Counted from the first letter of the stretch, positions 45,912 through 54,524 are shown. The stretch: DNA of 64,000 nucleotides from Lysinibacillus sp. JNUCC-52 (GCF_015999545.1 NZ_CP065546.1:2471501-2535500); one strand, 5' to 3'. A program made the numbers and translations. The notes: generated from the sequence alone by a model not told the origin.

Positions 45912-45924
45912 AATTTTCGGAATT
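45912..45924 (-). promoter_or_regulatory. Candidate PurBox (weak)
   Basis: AATTCCGAAAATT on the minus strand agrees with the PurR box AWWWCCGAACWWT at 12 of 13 positions, about 75 bp upstream of the xpt -35 element. A second, poorer CGAAC site lies at 45953-45966 but not in the inverted arrangement usual for PurR. Confidence 0.3.
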
Positions 45925-46014
45925 TAATGGTATTTACGCATTTTTTTGGCGTAAACGTTCGTGTTTTCAATCAATGCTCTGATTATATCAGACTATTTTA
46001 GACCTTGCTAGTCA

Positions 46015-47838
46015 TTATTTCGATAAATGGAAAGGTACAGTCATAATGACGACATTTTTGTGAAATAACAGCGATGTTCGAATTAATAGACTCGATTGAT
46101 TGTGTAGCATATGCTGCCAACCTTTCTTCGGTAAAAACTGCGGTATAACAACTGTTACTTGGTAGTCAGTTTTCGCATATTGATGCTCCACCTTATCAAT
46201 AAACTTTTTCAAAGGCTGCGTGATGCTACGATATGGCGAATAGTAAGTGACAAGTCGCACATCTGGCTGCCACGCCTTCCATTTGTCCTCAAAGGCTTTT
46301 GCATCTGCTTGATCGAATGCTACATAAAAGGCAATTATTTTATCAACATTTAAAGATTGTGCATAATGCAGTGAATTTTCCACCACTTTTGTGATTCCCG
46401 CAACAGGTACGACAAAGACATTTCCCTCTACTTTCGGTAATGCTTCACCATTAAGTCGTAATTGTTCCCCCACTGCATTGTAATGATGCTTAATGCGATG
46501 GAACATCCAAATAATAAGCGGTAAAAAGATAAATACAGGCCATACTTGGGGTAGCTTTGTGACAAAAAACATCATTGCCACTACAAAGGAAATAACTGCC
46601 CCTATTGTATTGATAACAAATTTCACTCCCCAGCCATTAGGTTTTTCACGCCACCATTTCCGCATCATGCCAGATTGCGCTAATGTAAATGGTATAAATA
46701 CACCTACAGCATAGAGTGGAATTAACTGCTCTGTTGTACCATCAAACAAAATAATAAGCACAATAGCTGCTAGCCCGAGCATCATAATCCCATTGGAATA
46801 GCCAAGTCGATCGCCACGAATTTGAAATATTCTTGGAATAAAGCCGTCTTTCGATAAATTGACTGCCAGTAACGGAAAGGCAGAATAACCTGTATTCGCA
46901 GCGAGCACTAAAATCATCGCTGTTGTTCCTTGCACAATATAATAAAATACATTACGTCCAACACTCGCTTCAGCAATTTGAGATACAACCGTTGCTTGGG
47001 CATTCGGAGCGACTCCGTAGAAATAAGCTAGACTGACAATCCCAATAAACAGTACTGCTAAAATACTCCCCATCGCTAATAGCGTTTTCGCTGCATTAAC
47101 GGGTGCAGGACTTTTGAAATTTGGAATGGCATTTGATATTGCCTCTACACCTGTTAATGCTGAGCTTCCTGAGGCAAATGCCTTTAATAATAAAAACAAA
47201 CTGATGCCCGCAACAGGCGTCCCAATTTTAGGGTGTAAATCTGCTGGCACTTGCCCCGTTGCTACATTATAGATCCCCATGCCGATAAGCAATAACATGA
47301 CAACGACAAATAAATAAACTGGATACGCTAAAATAGAAGCTGATTCAGTAACCCCACGTAAATTTAATATCGTTAAACAAATAACAAAAAACACAGCAAT
47401 TGGAACGTTATAGGCATGTAAACTTGGGAATGCTGAAGTAATAGCATCTGTCCCTGCCGATACACTAACTGCCACAGTTAAAATATAATCAACGAGTAAT
47501 GAACCACCCGCTACAAGTCCTGCATTCACACCTAAATTTTCTCGGGACACGACATATGCCCCACCACCGTGTGGATAAGCGAAAATAACTTGTCGATACG
47601 ATAAAGTGAGTGCTACAAGCAGCACCACTACCCCTGCTGCAATCGGTAACGAATACCAAAAGGCAACCGTACTAACAGTCATGAGTACAATTAAAATTTG
47701 CTCTGGACCGTATGCTACTGATGATAAAGCATCAGATGATAATATAGCCAATGCTTTTGTTTTACTTAGCTTTTGTTCCCCCAATGCATCGGATTTCAAT
47801 GGTTTACCGATAACATAACGTTTGAATGAATTTTTCAT
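46015..47838 (-). CDS. kimA: High-affinity potassium importer KimA
   Basis: A 607-residue membrane protein of the KimA (YdaO) family, the same length as the B. subtilis protein. Twelve hydrophobic segments (start LSSDALSSVAYGPEQILIVL; HGGGAYVVSRENLGVNAGLVAGG) are followed by a cytoplasmic domain of about 150 residues that in KimA lies at the dimer interface. It imports potassium with protons and is inhibited by c-di-AMP. A c-di-AMP riboswitch and terminator precede it, so both RNA and protein levels should respond to that signal. Confidence 0.95.
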   Translation of the reverse strand: MKNSFKRYVIGKPLKSDALGEQKLSKTKALAILSSDALSSVAYGPEQILIVLMTVSTVAFWYSLPIAAGVVVLLVALTLSYRQVIFAYPHGGGAYVVSRENLGVNAGLVAGGSLLVDYILTVAVSVSAGTDAITSAFPSLHAYNVPIAVFFVICLTILNLRGVTESASILAYPVYLFVVVMLLLIGMGIYNVATGQVPADLHPKIGTPVAGISLFLLLKAFASGSSALTGVEAISNAIPNFKSPAPVNAAKTLLAMGSILAVLFIGIVSLAYFYGVAPNAQATVVSQIAEASVGRNVFYYIVQGTTAMILVLAANTGYSAFPLLAVNLSKDGFIPRIFQIRGDRLGYSNGIMMLGLAAIVLIILFDGTTEQLIPLYAVGVFIPFTLAQSGMMRKWWREKPNGWGVKFVINTIGAVISFVVAMMFFVTKLPQVWPVFIFLPLIIWMFHRIKHHYNAVGEQLRLNGEALPKVEGNVFVVPVAGITKVVENSLHYAQSLNVDKIIAFYVAFDQADAKAFEDKWKAWQPDVRLVTYYSPYRSITQPLKKFIDKVEHQYAKTDYQVTVVIPQFLPKKGWQHMLHNQSSLLIRTSLLFHKNVVIMTVPFHLSK

Positions 47839-47950
47839 CCTTTACACCTTCTAGATTCATAGAGTGTGTTTCGCATTTCTAAATCGATTACACCTTCGCA
47901 TAATCGGTCTCTTTCTATCTACTGGGGCTTTTTTGTATAGAATGCCATCA

Positions 47951-47992
47951 AAAAAACGTCTACAAGTCATCACTAAATACGACTTGTAGACG
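47951..47992 (-). terminator. Terminator of the c-di-AMP riboswitch
   Basis: CGTCTACAAGTC pairs with GACTTGTAGACG, followed on the minus strand by TTTTTTTGATGG. It lies between the aptamer and kimA. Confidence 0.93.
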
Positions 47993-48028
47993 CTCTAACG
48001 TCTGACAAGCTCCAACTTTTCTGCTCTT

Positions 48029-48157
48029 AACGCTTACGAGGTTAGCTGTCGGATTCGGGCCTGAGTAGCCCTACTCTTCAAAAAGAGATTCACCCCAAGA
48101 ATTGTTTACACAATCCATCAAAATTGGGTCCCCCGCGTTTAATTGCTTCAGCGATTT
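48029..48157 (-). promoter_or_regulatory. c-di-AMP riboswitch (ydaO-yuaA class)
   Basis: The minus strand contains the conserved ydaO blocks in order: AATCGCTGAAGC, GCGGGGGACCCA, TTGGGGTGAATC, AGGGCTACTC, CCGAATCCGACAGCTAACC and TCGTAAGCG. When c-di-AMP is bound the downstream terminator should form and shut off kimA. Confidence 0.96.
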
Positions 48158-48277
48158 AGAAATTTGAAACTTTTATAATGATGTCATATTACGCCTGGAA
48201 ATAAAAAAAGTAAAGAAGATATTGCCCACTTTTTCGTAAATTTTTTTATATCCTCATGGACAAGCTTATATCAGTGG

Positions 48278-48361
48278 TTTATCGGCGATTCGGCATGGTT
48301 TATCGGCGATTTTCGCTGTTTTACAGGCGATTTCGCTGGCCTTATCGGCGATTTTCAAAAT
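48278..48361 (+). repeat. Four tandem 21-bp repeats
   Basis: Copies begin at 48278, 48299, 48320 and 48341, each exactly 21 bp apart, with unit TTTATCGGCGATTTTCGCTG. Each holds the near-palindrome ATCG-G-CGAT (one copy has ACAG-G-CGAT). A 21-bp period equals two helical turns, so all copies face the same side of the DNA. They lie between the divergent kimA leader and mntH promoter. Confidence 0.85.
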
Positions 48362-48429
48362 TCACAAAAAAAATAATGAGCAAACTTCTTCACATTTTTA
48401 AGTTCTAGCTATAGAATAGTAGTATTATT

Positions 48430-48448
48430 ATTTTCCTATAGGAAACTT
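48430..48448 (+). promoter_or_regulatory. MntR box
   Basis: ATTTTCCTATAGGAAACTT closely matches the MntR operator of Bacillus mntH (TTTGCCTTAAGGAAAC). It lies 38 bp before mntH. Manganese-loaded MntR should repress the gene. Confidence 0.88.
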
Positions 48449-48486
48449 TATTTCATTTACGATACTTTTTGAAACGAGGGAACAAG

Positions 48487-49752
48487 ATGGCCTATAAACA
48501 GATGACAAAACCAGCAGCAGAAGCTGTTTTAGATGGAGACATAAAAGGCTGGCGGCGTATTTTACCCTTTCTCGGTCCAGCATTTATTGCAGCGGTTGCC
48601 TATATAGATCCCGGCAACTTTGCCACAAATATTACGGCTGGCTCGCAGTATGGTTATTTACTACTTTGGGTTATTGCCTTTTCAAATTTAATGGCTGTGC
48701 TGATTCAGTCTTTATCAGCGAAACTCGGTATAGCTACCGGAAAAAACTTACCAGAAGTAGCAAGGGAGAATTTTTCTAAAAAAACTTCTATATTTTTATG
48801 GATACAGGCTGAACTTGTAATTATTGCTACAGACCTAGCTGAATTTATCGGGGCTGCCCTCGGTCTATACTTATTATTTGATATTCCGATGCTACCTGCC
48901 GCACTTATTACAGCAATTGGTTCATTTGCAATTTTAGAGCTACAGCGCAGAGGCTTTAGAGCATTTGAAGCAGGTATTTCAGGAATGGTGCTAATTGTTG
49001 TGTTAGCATTTGCGTTCCAGACATTTTTAGCTCAACCAAATTGGGGTGATGTAACAATAGGCATGCTGACACCACAATTTGACGGTGTCGATTCACTGTT
49101 ACTTGCAACAGGTATTTTAGGGGCAACCGTTATGCCCCACGCAATCTATTTGCACTCTTCTTTAACACAAAGTCGTGTCGTTGGTCGCAATGATAATGAA
49201 AAACGACGTATTTTCCGCTTTGAGTTTATCGATATTGTGATTGCAATGATTATTGCTGGTGCGATTAACATGAGTATGCTAATCATTGCAGCAGCAGTGT
49301 TCCATACGCAAGGCCTAGTAGTTGAAGATTTAGATATCGCCTATAACGGATTACGAGAGGCTCTTGGACCGATGGCGGCAGTATCTTTCGGACTTGGATT
49401 ACTCATTGCAGGGCTTGCAAGCTCTTCTGTTGGTACATTAGCAGGCGACGTTGTTATGCAAGGCTTCATACAACGAAAAATCCCTCTATATTTACGTAGA
49501 GCAATTACAATGATTCCACCTTTGGCTATTATTGCAGCGGGTGTCAATGCCACTTATGCGCTTGTTTTAAGTCAAGTAATCCTGTCATTCGGTATTGCTT
49601 TTGCGCTTATCCCGCTTGTGATGTTTACAAGTAAAAAGGACATTATGGGTAGCCTAGTCAATCACCGTATCACAACTATACTTGGGTGGTTTGTCGTTGT
49701 AATAGTAGTTACGTTAAATATTTACTTATTATGGGAAACACTATTTGCTTAG
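48487..49752 (+). CDS. mntH: Manganese transporter MntH (Nramp family)
   Basis: A 421-residue Nramp carrier with 11 hydrophobic segments. The metal-binding residues are present: DPGNFAT (41-47) in the first segment and MPHAIYLHS near 215 in the sixth. It imports Mn2+ with protons. The start at 48487 follows ACGAGGGA; an upstream ATG-like opening at 48469 lacks a ribosome site. An MntR box lies upstream, and a dispersed repeat begins five bases after its stop codon. Confidence 0.95.
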   Translation: MAYKQMTKPAAEAVLDGDIKGWRRILPFLGPAFIAAVAYIDPGNFATNITAGSQYGYLLLWVIAFSNLMAVLIQSLSAKLGIATGKNLPEVARENFSKKTSIFLWIQAELVIIATDLAEFIGAALGLYLLFDIPMLPAALITAIGSFAILELQRRGFRAFEAGISGMVLIVVLAFAFQTFLAQPNWGDVTIGMLTPQFDGVDSLLLATGILGATVMPHAIYLHSSLTQSRVVGRNDNEKRRIFRFEFIDIVIAMIIAGAINMSMLIIAAAVFHTQGLVVEDLDIAYNGLREALGPMAAVSFGLGLLIAGLASSSVGTLAGDVVMQGFIQRKIPLYLRRAITMIPPLAIIAAGVNATYALVLSQVILSFGIAFALIPLVMFTSKKDIMGSLVNHRITTILGWFVVVIVVTLNIYLLWETLFA

Positions 49753-49756
49753 GATG

Positions 49757-49778
49757 GGTGCCAGGCACTCATACAATT
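49757..49778 (+). repeat. Dispersed short repeat, copy 7
   Basis: Core GTGCCAGGCAC with tail TCATACAATT, five bases after the mntH stop codon. Confidence 0.85.
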
Positions 49779-49812
49779 ACACTCACCGTAGCGAACATCC
49801 ACGGCATAGCAA

Positions 49813-49855
49813 AAAAGTGATAGATTGACGGCAGTCAATCTATCACTTTTTCTCT
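49813..49855. terminator. Bidirectional terminator between mntH and the SMR genes
   Basis: AAAAGTGATAGATTGAC pairs perfectly with GTCAATCTATCACTTTT, with T-tracts in both directions. Confidence 0.93.
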
Positions 49856-49874
49856 TTGTCTTAGACTCTCGCTT

Positions 49875-50189
49875 TTAAGAAAGTGCCTTTAACCCTACGA
49901 CACCAATGATGATACAGCATACACTTGCTAAGCGGCCTTTACTTTTTGATTCACCAAAAAACATCATATTGATTAAGACCGCTCCTGCCGTTCCAATGCC
50001 TATCCATACCGCATAAGCCGTACTCGTTTGTAAAAATTCAAATGATTTATATAAAAAGGTAAGTGACGCAGCAAATCCTCCTACATAGAGCACCATGCTG
50101 ATAAATCCCTTTTTTGTACTATATTTTTTCAGTCCAATAACAGATACAAGCTCACTCGATGCAGCTAAAAAAACAAAAAGCCATCCCAT
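49875..50189 (-). CDS. Small multidrug resistance (SMR) protein, subunit 2
   Basis: A 104-residue, four-segment SMR protein. The essential glutamate is Glu14 (ASSELVSV), and WIGIGTAGAVLINMMFFGES is the family's loop and third-to-fourth segment region. It follows another SMR gene by one base, with a ribosome site in the end of that gene. Paired SMR genes make heterodimers such as YkkCD, EbrAB or MdtJI, which export cations, guanidinium compounds or spermidine. The order TetR-SMR-SMR resembles yvdTSR of B. subtilis. Confidence 0.9.
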   Translation of the reverse strand: MGWLFVFLAASSELVSVIGLKKYSTKKGFISMVLYVGGFAASLTFLYKSFEFLQTSTAYAVWIGIGTAGAVLINMMFFGESKSKGRLASVCCIIIGVVGLKALS

Positions 50190-50190
50190 A

Positions 50191-50538
50191 CTATATCACC
50201 TCTTTTGCACGTTTATGTTCTTCAACAGAGTCAGCAACTTTTAAACCAATAACACCTACAATTAATATAAAAATAAAGAGAAGCTTACCGATACTGACTA
50301 CTTGATTGAATATTAATACATCCATCAAGGTCGTTCCCATTGTGCCAATTGCTGCAAATATTGCATACACTGTTCCAGTTGGTAATTTCTCGCATGCCTT
50401 TGATAAAAAGTGCAAATCAAGCCCAATAAATATAACGATTAATAGCCACTCCCACCAATGAGCAGCCACATTGAAGCCATAAATCCAAATTAATTCAAAA
50501 AAACTAGTTAACCCTACATACAGCCAAGCTTTTCCCAT
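50191..50538 (-). CDS. Small multidrug resistance (SMR) protein, subunit 1
   Basis: A 115-residue, four-segment SMR protein with essential Glu15 (SFFELIWIYG) and AAIGTMGTTLMDVLIF. It is about ten residues longer than its partner, with a charged C-terminal tail (EEHKRAKEVI), a usual asymmetry in heteromeric SMR pairs. GGAGG precedes the ATG at 50538. A motif shared with the deacetylase promoter (50560-50575) lies 22 bp upstream, so the pair is probably under the TetR gene further upstream. Confidence 0.9.
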   Translation of the reverse strand: MGKAWLYVGLTSFFELIWIYGFNVAAHWWEWLLIVIFIGLDLHFLSKACEKLPTGTVYAIFAAIGTMGTTLMDVLIFNQVVSIGKLLFIFILIVGVIGLKVADSVEEHKRAKEVI

Positions 50539-50559
50539 AAAAAAACCTCCAAAATAATA

Positions 50560-50575
50560 ATGACTGAACTTCATT
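50560..50575. promoter_or_regulatory. Candidate TetR operator, copy 1
   Basis: ATGACTGAACTTCATT, matching ATGANNGANNTTCATT, lies just before the SMR ribosome site. Two more copies lie at 51491 and 51527. Confidence 0.6.
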
Positions 50576-50613
50576 CATTTTTACTGCACCAAGAACCACC
50601 TAGAAAATTTAGT

Positions 50614-50637
50614 AAAAATCCGCTTTTTAATTCGGAT
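50614..50637 (-). terminator. Weak terminator-like hairpin after the TetR gene
   Basis: ATCCG pairs with CGGAT around an AT-rich loop, followed by TTTTT on the minus strand. It may partly separate the TetR and SMR transcripts. Confidence 0.4.
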
Positions 50638-50749
50638 CTAAAGACATGTATTTCCCTTTTTATAGCAACGTAATACTACAAATAAGAGCGTATATGGTTT
50701 GCCAATTATATATCAAAAATTCACTGTAATATGTTTCATCTCTGTTTGC

Positions 50750-51337
50750 TTATTTTATAACAGCTTTGTTTACGACTAACGCATTACAAATAAATTCTAA
50801 TAAATCTCTTTTATCCTCATCGATTAGCACTTCTTCTTTTGAATCAAATAAATAAGCTCGCTCTGCAGCAGCCTCTATTAATCCAAATACCATCTTTGAC
50901 GTAGCATAAGAATCAATGGCTATTAAAATTTCACCTTTCGCCTTTGCTTTGTCCAACTCATTTCTTAGCCAATTATAGTAAGGTGTATACGCATTTACCC
51001 AGTCCTTTAAATAATCAGAAGCTGACAATCCAGCATAAATAATGGCTACAAGTTCCTTATGCTCTCTCGTCATCATAAATATTGTATCTATTAATTGATT
51101 AAATTTTTCAATTAGTGGTGCTTGCTCATCCACGTTTTTTTGAATTGCCTCAAATATATTGTCGACCATTACTTTAGCTATGGCGGGCATTAAGGACATT
51201 TTTGAAGGGAAATACAAATAAAAAGTTCCTTGTGCGATACCAGCCCTTTTTACAATATCAGCAATTTTTATTTTGTCGATACCTTGTTCTTTAAACAATT
51301 GAATAGCAGAGGTTACGATACGTTTTTCCTTATCCAT
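50750..51337 (-). CDS. TetR family regulator of the SMR/deacetylase cluster
   Basis: A 195-residue TetR repressor with an HTH at about 8-50 (AIQLFKEQGIDKIKIADIVKRAGIAQGTFYLYFPSK). It lies between the SMR pair (same strand, downstream) and the deacetylase-permease operon (divergent). Operator-like 16-bp motifs occur on both sides of it, so it probably controls both transcripts. The ligand domain is of usual length; the inducer may be a cationic amine, given the targets. Confidence 0.9.
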   Translation of the reverse strand: MDKEKRIVTSAIQLFKEQGIDKIKIADIVKRAGIAQGTFYLYFPSKMSLMPAIAKVMVDNIFEAIQKNVDEQAPLIEKFNQLIDTIFMMTREHKELVAIIYAGLSASDYLKDWVNAYTPYYNWLRNELDKAKAKGEILIAIDSYATSKMVFGLIEAAAERAYLFDSKEEVLIDEDKRDLLEFICNALVVNKAVIK

Positions 51338-51483
51338 TATGCGCCCCCTAAAAAATCATGAATTTTTAAAAATTGTAATCTAAACAAAAATAGAATTCAA
51401 CCTCTTTCTTTTAACGAAAAGGAATAATTTCCTATAATGGGCCTGAAAAATTTATTTAATTTTGGTAATTTTAAAAAATTAGT

Positions 51484-51512
51484 TTGACAAATGAACGAGA
51501 TTCATTTAAATT
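51484..51512 (+). promoter_or_regulatory. Promoter of the deacetylase operon with operator in its spacer
   Basis: TTGACA (51484-51489), a 17-bp spacer and TAAATT (51507-51512). The spacer is almost wholly filled by ATGAACGAGATTCATT (51491-51506), the second copy of the candidate TetR operator. Repressor binding there would block RNA polymerase. Confidence 0.65.
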
Positions 51513-51526
51513 TTATCCCAAGGAAG

Positions 51527-51542
51527 ATGACTGAAATTCATT
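51527..51542. promoter_or_regulatory. Candidate TetR operator, copy 3
   Basis: ATGACTGAAATTCATT, 20 bp downstream of copy 2 and just after the predicted transcript start. Confidence 0.6.
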
Positions 51543-51662
51543 TTAAGAAAAAATCTCCCTCAGCTAGTATTTTCATAACGGTAAGTACCATTTTCCACCT
51601 TGACAAGGGGTGTGTTACAAGGTGCAAATCGGTATTATTTTTTAATCAAAGGGGCGGAATTG

Positions 51663-52781
51663 ATGATGAAAACAGGTTATATTTTTGACGAAAGTTATTT
51701 CTGGCACGACAACGGTAGCGGAACATTATATTTACCTTCGGGTGGTTACTTAGAAACAGATGTGTTTGTCGAACATCCTTCAACAAAGAGACGTATTAAT
51801 AATTTACTTAACCGTTGTGGTCTAATGAAAAAATTAGAACAAATTGAGCCACGTCCTGCTACACGTGAGGAAATTGAAATGTTCCATACAAAAGAATATG
51901 TAGATAAAGTGAAACATTTAAGCGATACAACTGGCGGAGACGCAGGAGATCACGCCATTGTTGGTAGAGGTTCTTATGAAATTGCTTTACTGTCAACTGG
52001 TGGTGCTTTAAAAGCAGTTGATGTTGTGATGAATGGTGAAGTCGATAATGTTTATGCATTAACTCGCCCACCTGGCCATCATGCAGAGGCTGCAAAAGGC
52101 ATCGGCTTCTGTATTTTCAATAACGTTGCGATTGCTGCCAAATACGCAAAGCAAAAATATAATTTAGAACGAGTTATGGTGTTAGATTGGGATGTTCACC
52201 ATGGTAATGGAACAGAAAGTGCTTTCTATGATACAGATGGTGTTTTATTCTTCTCAGTACATCAGCATTTAAGTTTCCCGAATAATACGGGTTATGCAGA
52301 GAACGTAGGTGAAGCTGACGGAAAAGGATTTAACGTCAACATTCCACTTCCTCCAGGCACAGGAAATGCAGGCTATATTGAAGCATTTAAGTCCATTGTG
52401 GAACCTATTGTCAACGATTATAAACCTGAGCTTATTATTATTTCTGCTGGTCAAGATCCAGGCATGTTTGATCCACTTGGACGCATGAACATGACTGCTG
52501 AAGGCTTTGCAGAGTTAACAAAAATTATGATGAACTTAGCTAATAAGCATACGGATGGAAAAATCGTCTTCTGTCATGAAGGTGGTTACAGTAACGCTTA
52601 CGTTCCATTTTGTACATTGCGCATTATTGAAGAATTATGTGGCGTGAAAAGTGATGTAGAGGATCCATTCCAAGATTCACAAGGATATCCCGATTTTGTA
52701 AACGAAGTAGAAAAGAAAGCAATCAATGAGGTTATTTCAATCCAATCAGCTTATTGGCCATCATTAAAAGTTACTGTTTAA
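51663..52781 (+). CDS. Histone deacetylase-like amidohydrolase (class II / acetylpolyamine amidohydrolase type)
   Basis: A 372-residue enzyme of the arginase/deacetylase superfamily. The catalytic machinery looks complete: RPPGHHAE with His139-His140, zinc ligands Asp177 and His179 in DWDVHHGNGT, Asp265 in SAGQDPGMFDPL, and the tyrosine in HEGGYS near 309. In bacteria these enzymes mostly remove acetyl groups from polyamines or similar small amides. The start at 51663 follows AAAGGGG by eight bases; 51666 is also possible. It shares an operon with an NCS1 permease and a motif-defined promoter with the SMR export pair, which suggests turnover of an N-acetylated cation. Confidence 0.92.
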   Translation: MMKTGYIFDESYFWHDNGSGTLYLPSGGYLETDVFVEHPSTKRRINNLLNRCGLMKKLEQIEPRPATREEIEMFHTKEYVDKVKHLSDTTGGDAGDHAIVGRGSYEIALLSTGGALKAVDVVMNGEVDNVYALTRPPGHHAEAAKGIGFCIFNNVAIAAKYAKQKYNLERVMVLDWDVHHGNGTESAFYDTDGVLFFSVHQHLSFPNNTGYAENVGEADGKGFNVNIPLPPGTGNAGYIEAFKSIVEPIVNDYKPELIIISAGQDPGMFDPLGRMNMTAEGFAELTKIMMNLANKHTDGKIVFCHEGGYSNAYVPFCTLRIIEELCGVKSDVEDPFQDSQGYPDFVNEVEKKAINEVISIQSAYWPSLKVTV

Positions 52782-52833
52782 ATTGTAAACACTATTATTA
52801 TATTAAAAATAATTATTAAGAGGGAGGGTATCT

Positions 52834-54213
52834 ATGAGCAATTCTATCGAGGAAATTAGTTATGAACATATTCCTTTAGAACAGCGTAATGGCACTGCCA
52901 AAGAGCTATTTTTTACATGGTTTGCCGCAAGTACCGTTTCAACAACACTTGTAACAGGATCTCTAGCTATCGTATTAGGGTTGAATTTTTGGTGGTCACT
53001 TGTTGCTATCCTATTAGGACACGGCATAGGAGCTGCAATTATGGCACTCCATTCTGCCACTGGTCCTAAAGCAGGTTTACCGCAAGTAGTACAAAGTAGA
53101 GCACAATTTGGCTACTTCGGAGCTATATTGCCAATGTTAATCATTCTAATCATGTATTTAGGCTACGGAGCTACAAATACCGTTCTAGTTGGACAAGGTA
53201 TGCAGGAAACACTTGGTCTTAATATGAACGTAACCGTTATTGTAAGTCTAATTCCAATGGTATTACTAGCTATTTTTGGACAAGGCTTACTTCAAAAGTC
53301 GATGAAAATCTATACAATTGGCTTTACAGTAGTATTTATTATTTTGTCGATTATGATTTTAACGAATGTTTCAATGGAGCTTTTAAATGCTGGTAATTTT
53401 TCTTTCAGCCAGTTTTTATTAATGACTTCCATTTGTGTAACATGGCAGATTACATATGGTCCATATGTATCTGACCATTCAAGATTTATCCATCCTTCAC
53501 AATCTAAAAAGGTATTTACTTATAGTTACCTTGGAAGCTTTGCTAGTTCAGTTTGGTTAATGGTTTTAGGTGCAGCCATTGCCACTATGGTTGTGAATGG
53601 TAATGTTATGGCGCAAATTAAAGATATGGGCTCATTAGGTTTCATTATTGCACTATTATTATCTCTTGGTGTCCTCGTTATTAACTCCTTAAATATTTAT
53701 GGAGCAGGCATTATTATATTATCGATTGCAAGTAACTTTTTAACGTTTAAAACATCTGCGAGACTACGGACAATTACTTCCATCGCAATTGGTATTATTA
53801 TTGCCATTATTGCAACTTGGAGCTCAAGCAATTTTATGGCTAATTTCCAATTATACTTAGGGTTTATTTTATTCTTTATTATCCCTTGGAGTATGATTAC
53901 ATTAACTGATTTTTATATTTTAAAGAGAGTACATTACCCTCCAGATGAGTTCAACAAGAAGGATGGCATTTTCGGAAAAATTAATATACCTACAATGATT
54001 ATTTACTTGTTAACTATCTTTATTCAAATTCCGTTTATTAATACGGAGTTATATGTAGGTCCTATTGCAAAAATGCTAAATGGATTGGATATTGCATGGC
54101 TTGTCGGTGGTGCGGTTTCTTTCCTATTATATATTAGCTTTTCTAAATTAACGGCACCTGCCAAGCTTTCTGTTGATGTTTATCCAACGGCTAGTGTGCC
54201 TGAGAATAATTAA
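52834..54213 (+). CDS. NCS1 family permease (cytosine/purine permease type)
   Basis: A 459-residue permease with 12 hydrophobic segments. Its N-terminus (ELFFTWFAASTVSTTLVTGSLAI) and GHGIGAAIMALHSATGPKAGLPQVVQSRAQFG near 65-95 are NCS1 hallmarks. The family carries nucleobases, hydantoins, vitamins and, in some members, cationic amines. It lies 52 bp after the deacetylase gene, so it probably imports that enzyme's substrate or salvages its product. AGAGGGAGG precedes ATG. A strong terminator follows. Confidence 0.88.
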   Translation: MSNSIEEISYEHIPLEQRNGTAKELFFTWFAASTVSTTLVTGSLAIVLGLNFWWSLVAILLGHGIGAAIMALHSATGPKAGLPQVVQSRAQFGYFGAILPMLIILIMYLGYGATNTVLVGQGMQETLGLNMNVTVIVSLIPMVLLAIFGQGLLQKSMKIYTIGFTVVFIILSIMILTNVSMELLNAGNFSFSQFLLMTSICVTWQITYGPYVSDHSRFIHPSQSKKVFTYSYLGSFASSVWLMVLGAAIATMVVNGNVMAQIKDMGSLGFIIALLLSLGVLVINSLNIYGAGIIILSIASNFLTFKTSARLRTITSIAIGIIIAIIATWSSSNFMANFQLYLGFILFFIIPWSMITLTDFYILKRVHYPPDEFNKKDGIFGKINIPTMIIYLLTIFIQIPFINTELYVGPIAKMLNGLDIAWLVGGAVSFLLYISFSKLTAPAKLSVDVYPTASVPENN

Positions 54214-54248
54214 TAAATATGGTTCGCCAGGCTTCCCCAGGCCTTTTT

Positions 54249-54286
54249 AAAGCCCCTGTATAGTAATTTCATACAGGGGCTTTACT
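54249..54286 (+). terminator. Terminator of the deacetylase-permease operon
   Basis: AAAGCCCCTGTAT pairs perfectly with ATACAGGGGCTTT, followed by ACTTATG. Confidence 0.85.
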
Positions 54287-54293
54287 TATGTTA

Positions 54294-54524
54294 TTAAGCA
54301 TCTACCTTTTCGATGTTGCGGATTGCTAAATAGGCAATGACTATCCCTATAATTGCTAATGTTATCGGGATTACGATAATATCATTCAATGAAAATGCAC
54401 CCGTATTTGAAGAAACAACCATCACGATCAACAGAGAGGACAGTATTGTTGTTGGTACGGAGTATTTTTTCATACCAAAATACAATGGAATTAGTGCCAT
54501 ACTGGATGCCGCTACAGCATTCAT
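54294..54524 (-). CDS. Possible small membrane protein, 76 residues
   Basis: A reading frame of 76 residues (MNAVAASSMALIPLYFG onward) with two to three hydrophobic segments and a short charged tail (RNIEKVDA). No family was recognised. An earlier in-frame ATG at 54578 lies inside the lysP terminator and is unlikely to be used; no good ribosome site precedes 54524. It may be a real small protein or a relic of a larger carrier. Confidence 0.4.
   Translation of the reverse strand: MNAVAASSMALIPLYFGMKKYSVPTTILSSLLIVMVVSSNTGAFSLNDIIVIPITLAIIGIVIAYLAIRNIEKVDA

Noticed and set aside
45939..45960. Inverted repeat TTTACGC/GCGTAAA as a terminator of kimA
   Set aside because: No T-tract follows on the minus strand; it may be chance or part of the purine promoter region.
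48278..48361. CRISPR-like tandem array
   Set aside because: The repeats are directly adjacent with no unique spacers, and no cas genes are present.
50539..50749. Guanidine riboswitch before the SMR pair
   Set aside because: None of the conserved guanidine-I (ykkC), II or III blocks is seen; the region instead shows a candidate operator.
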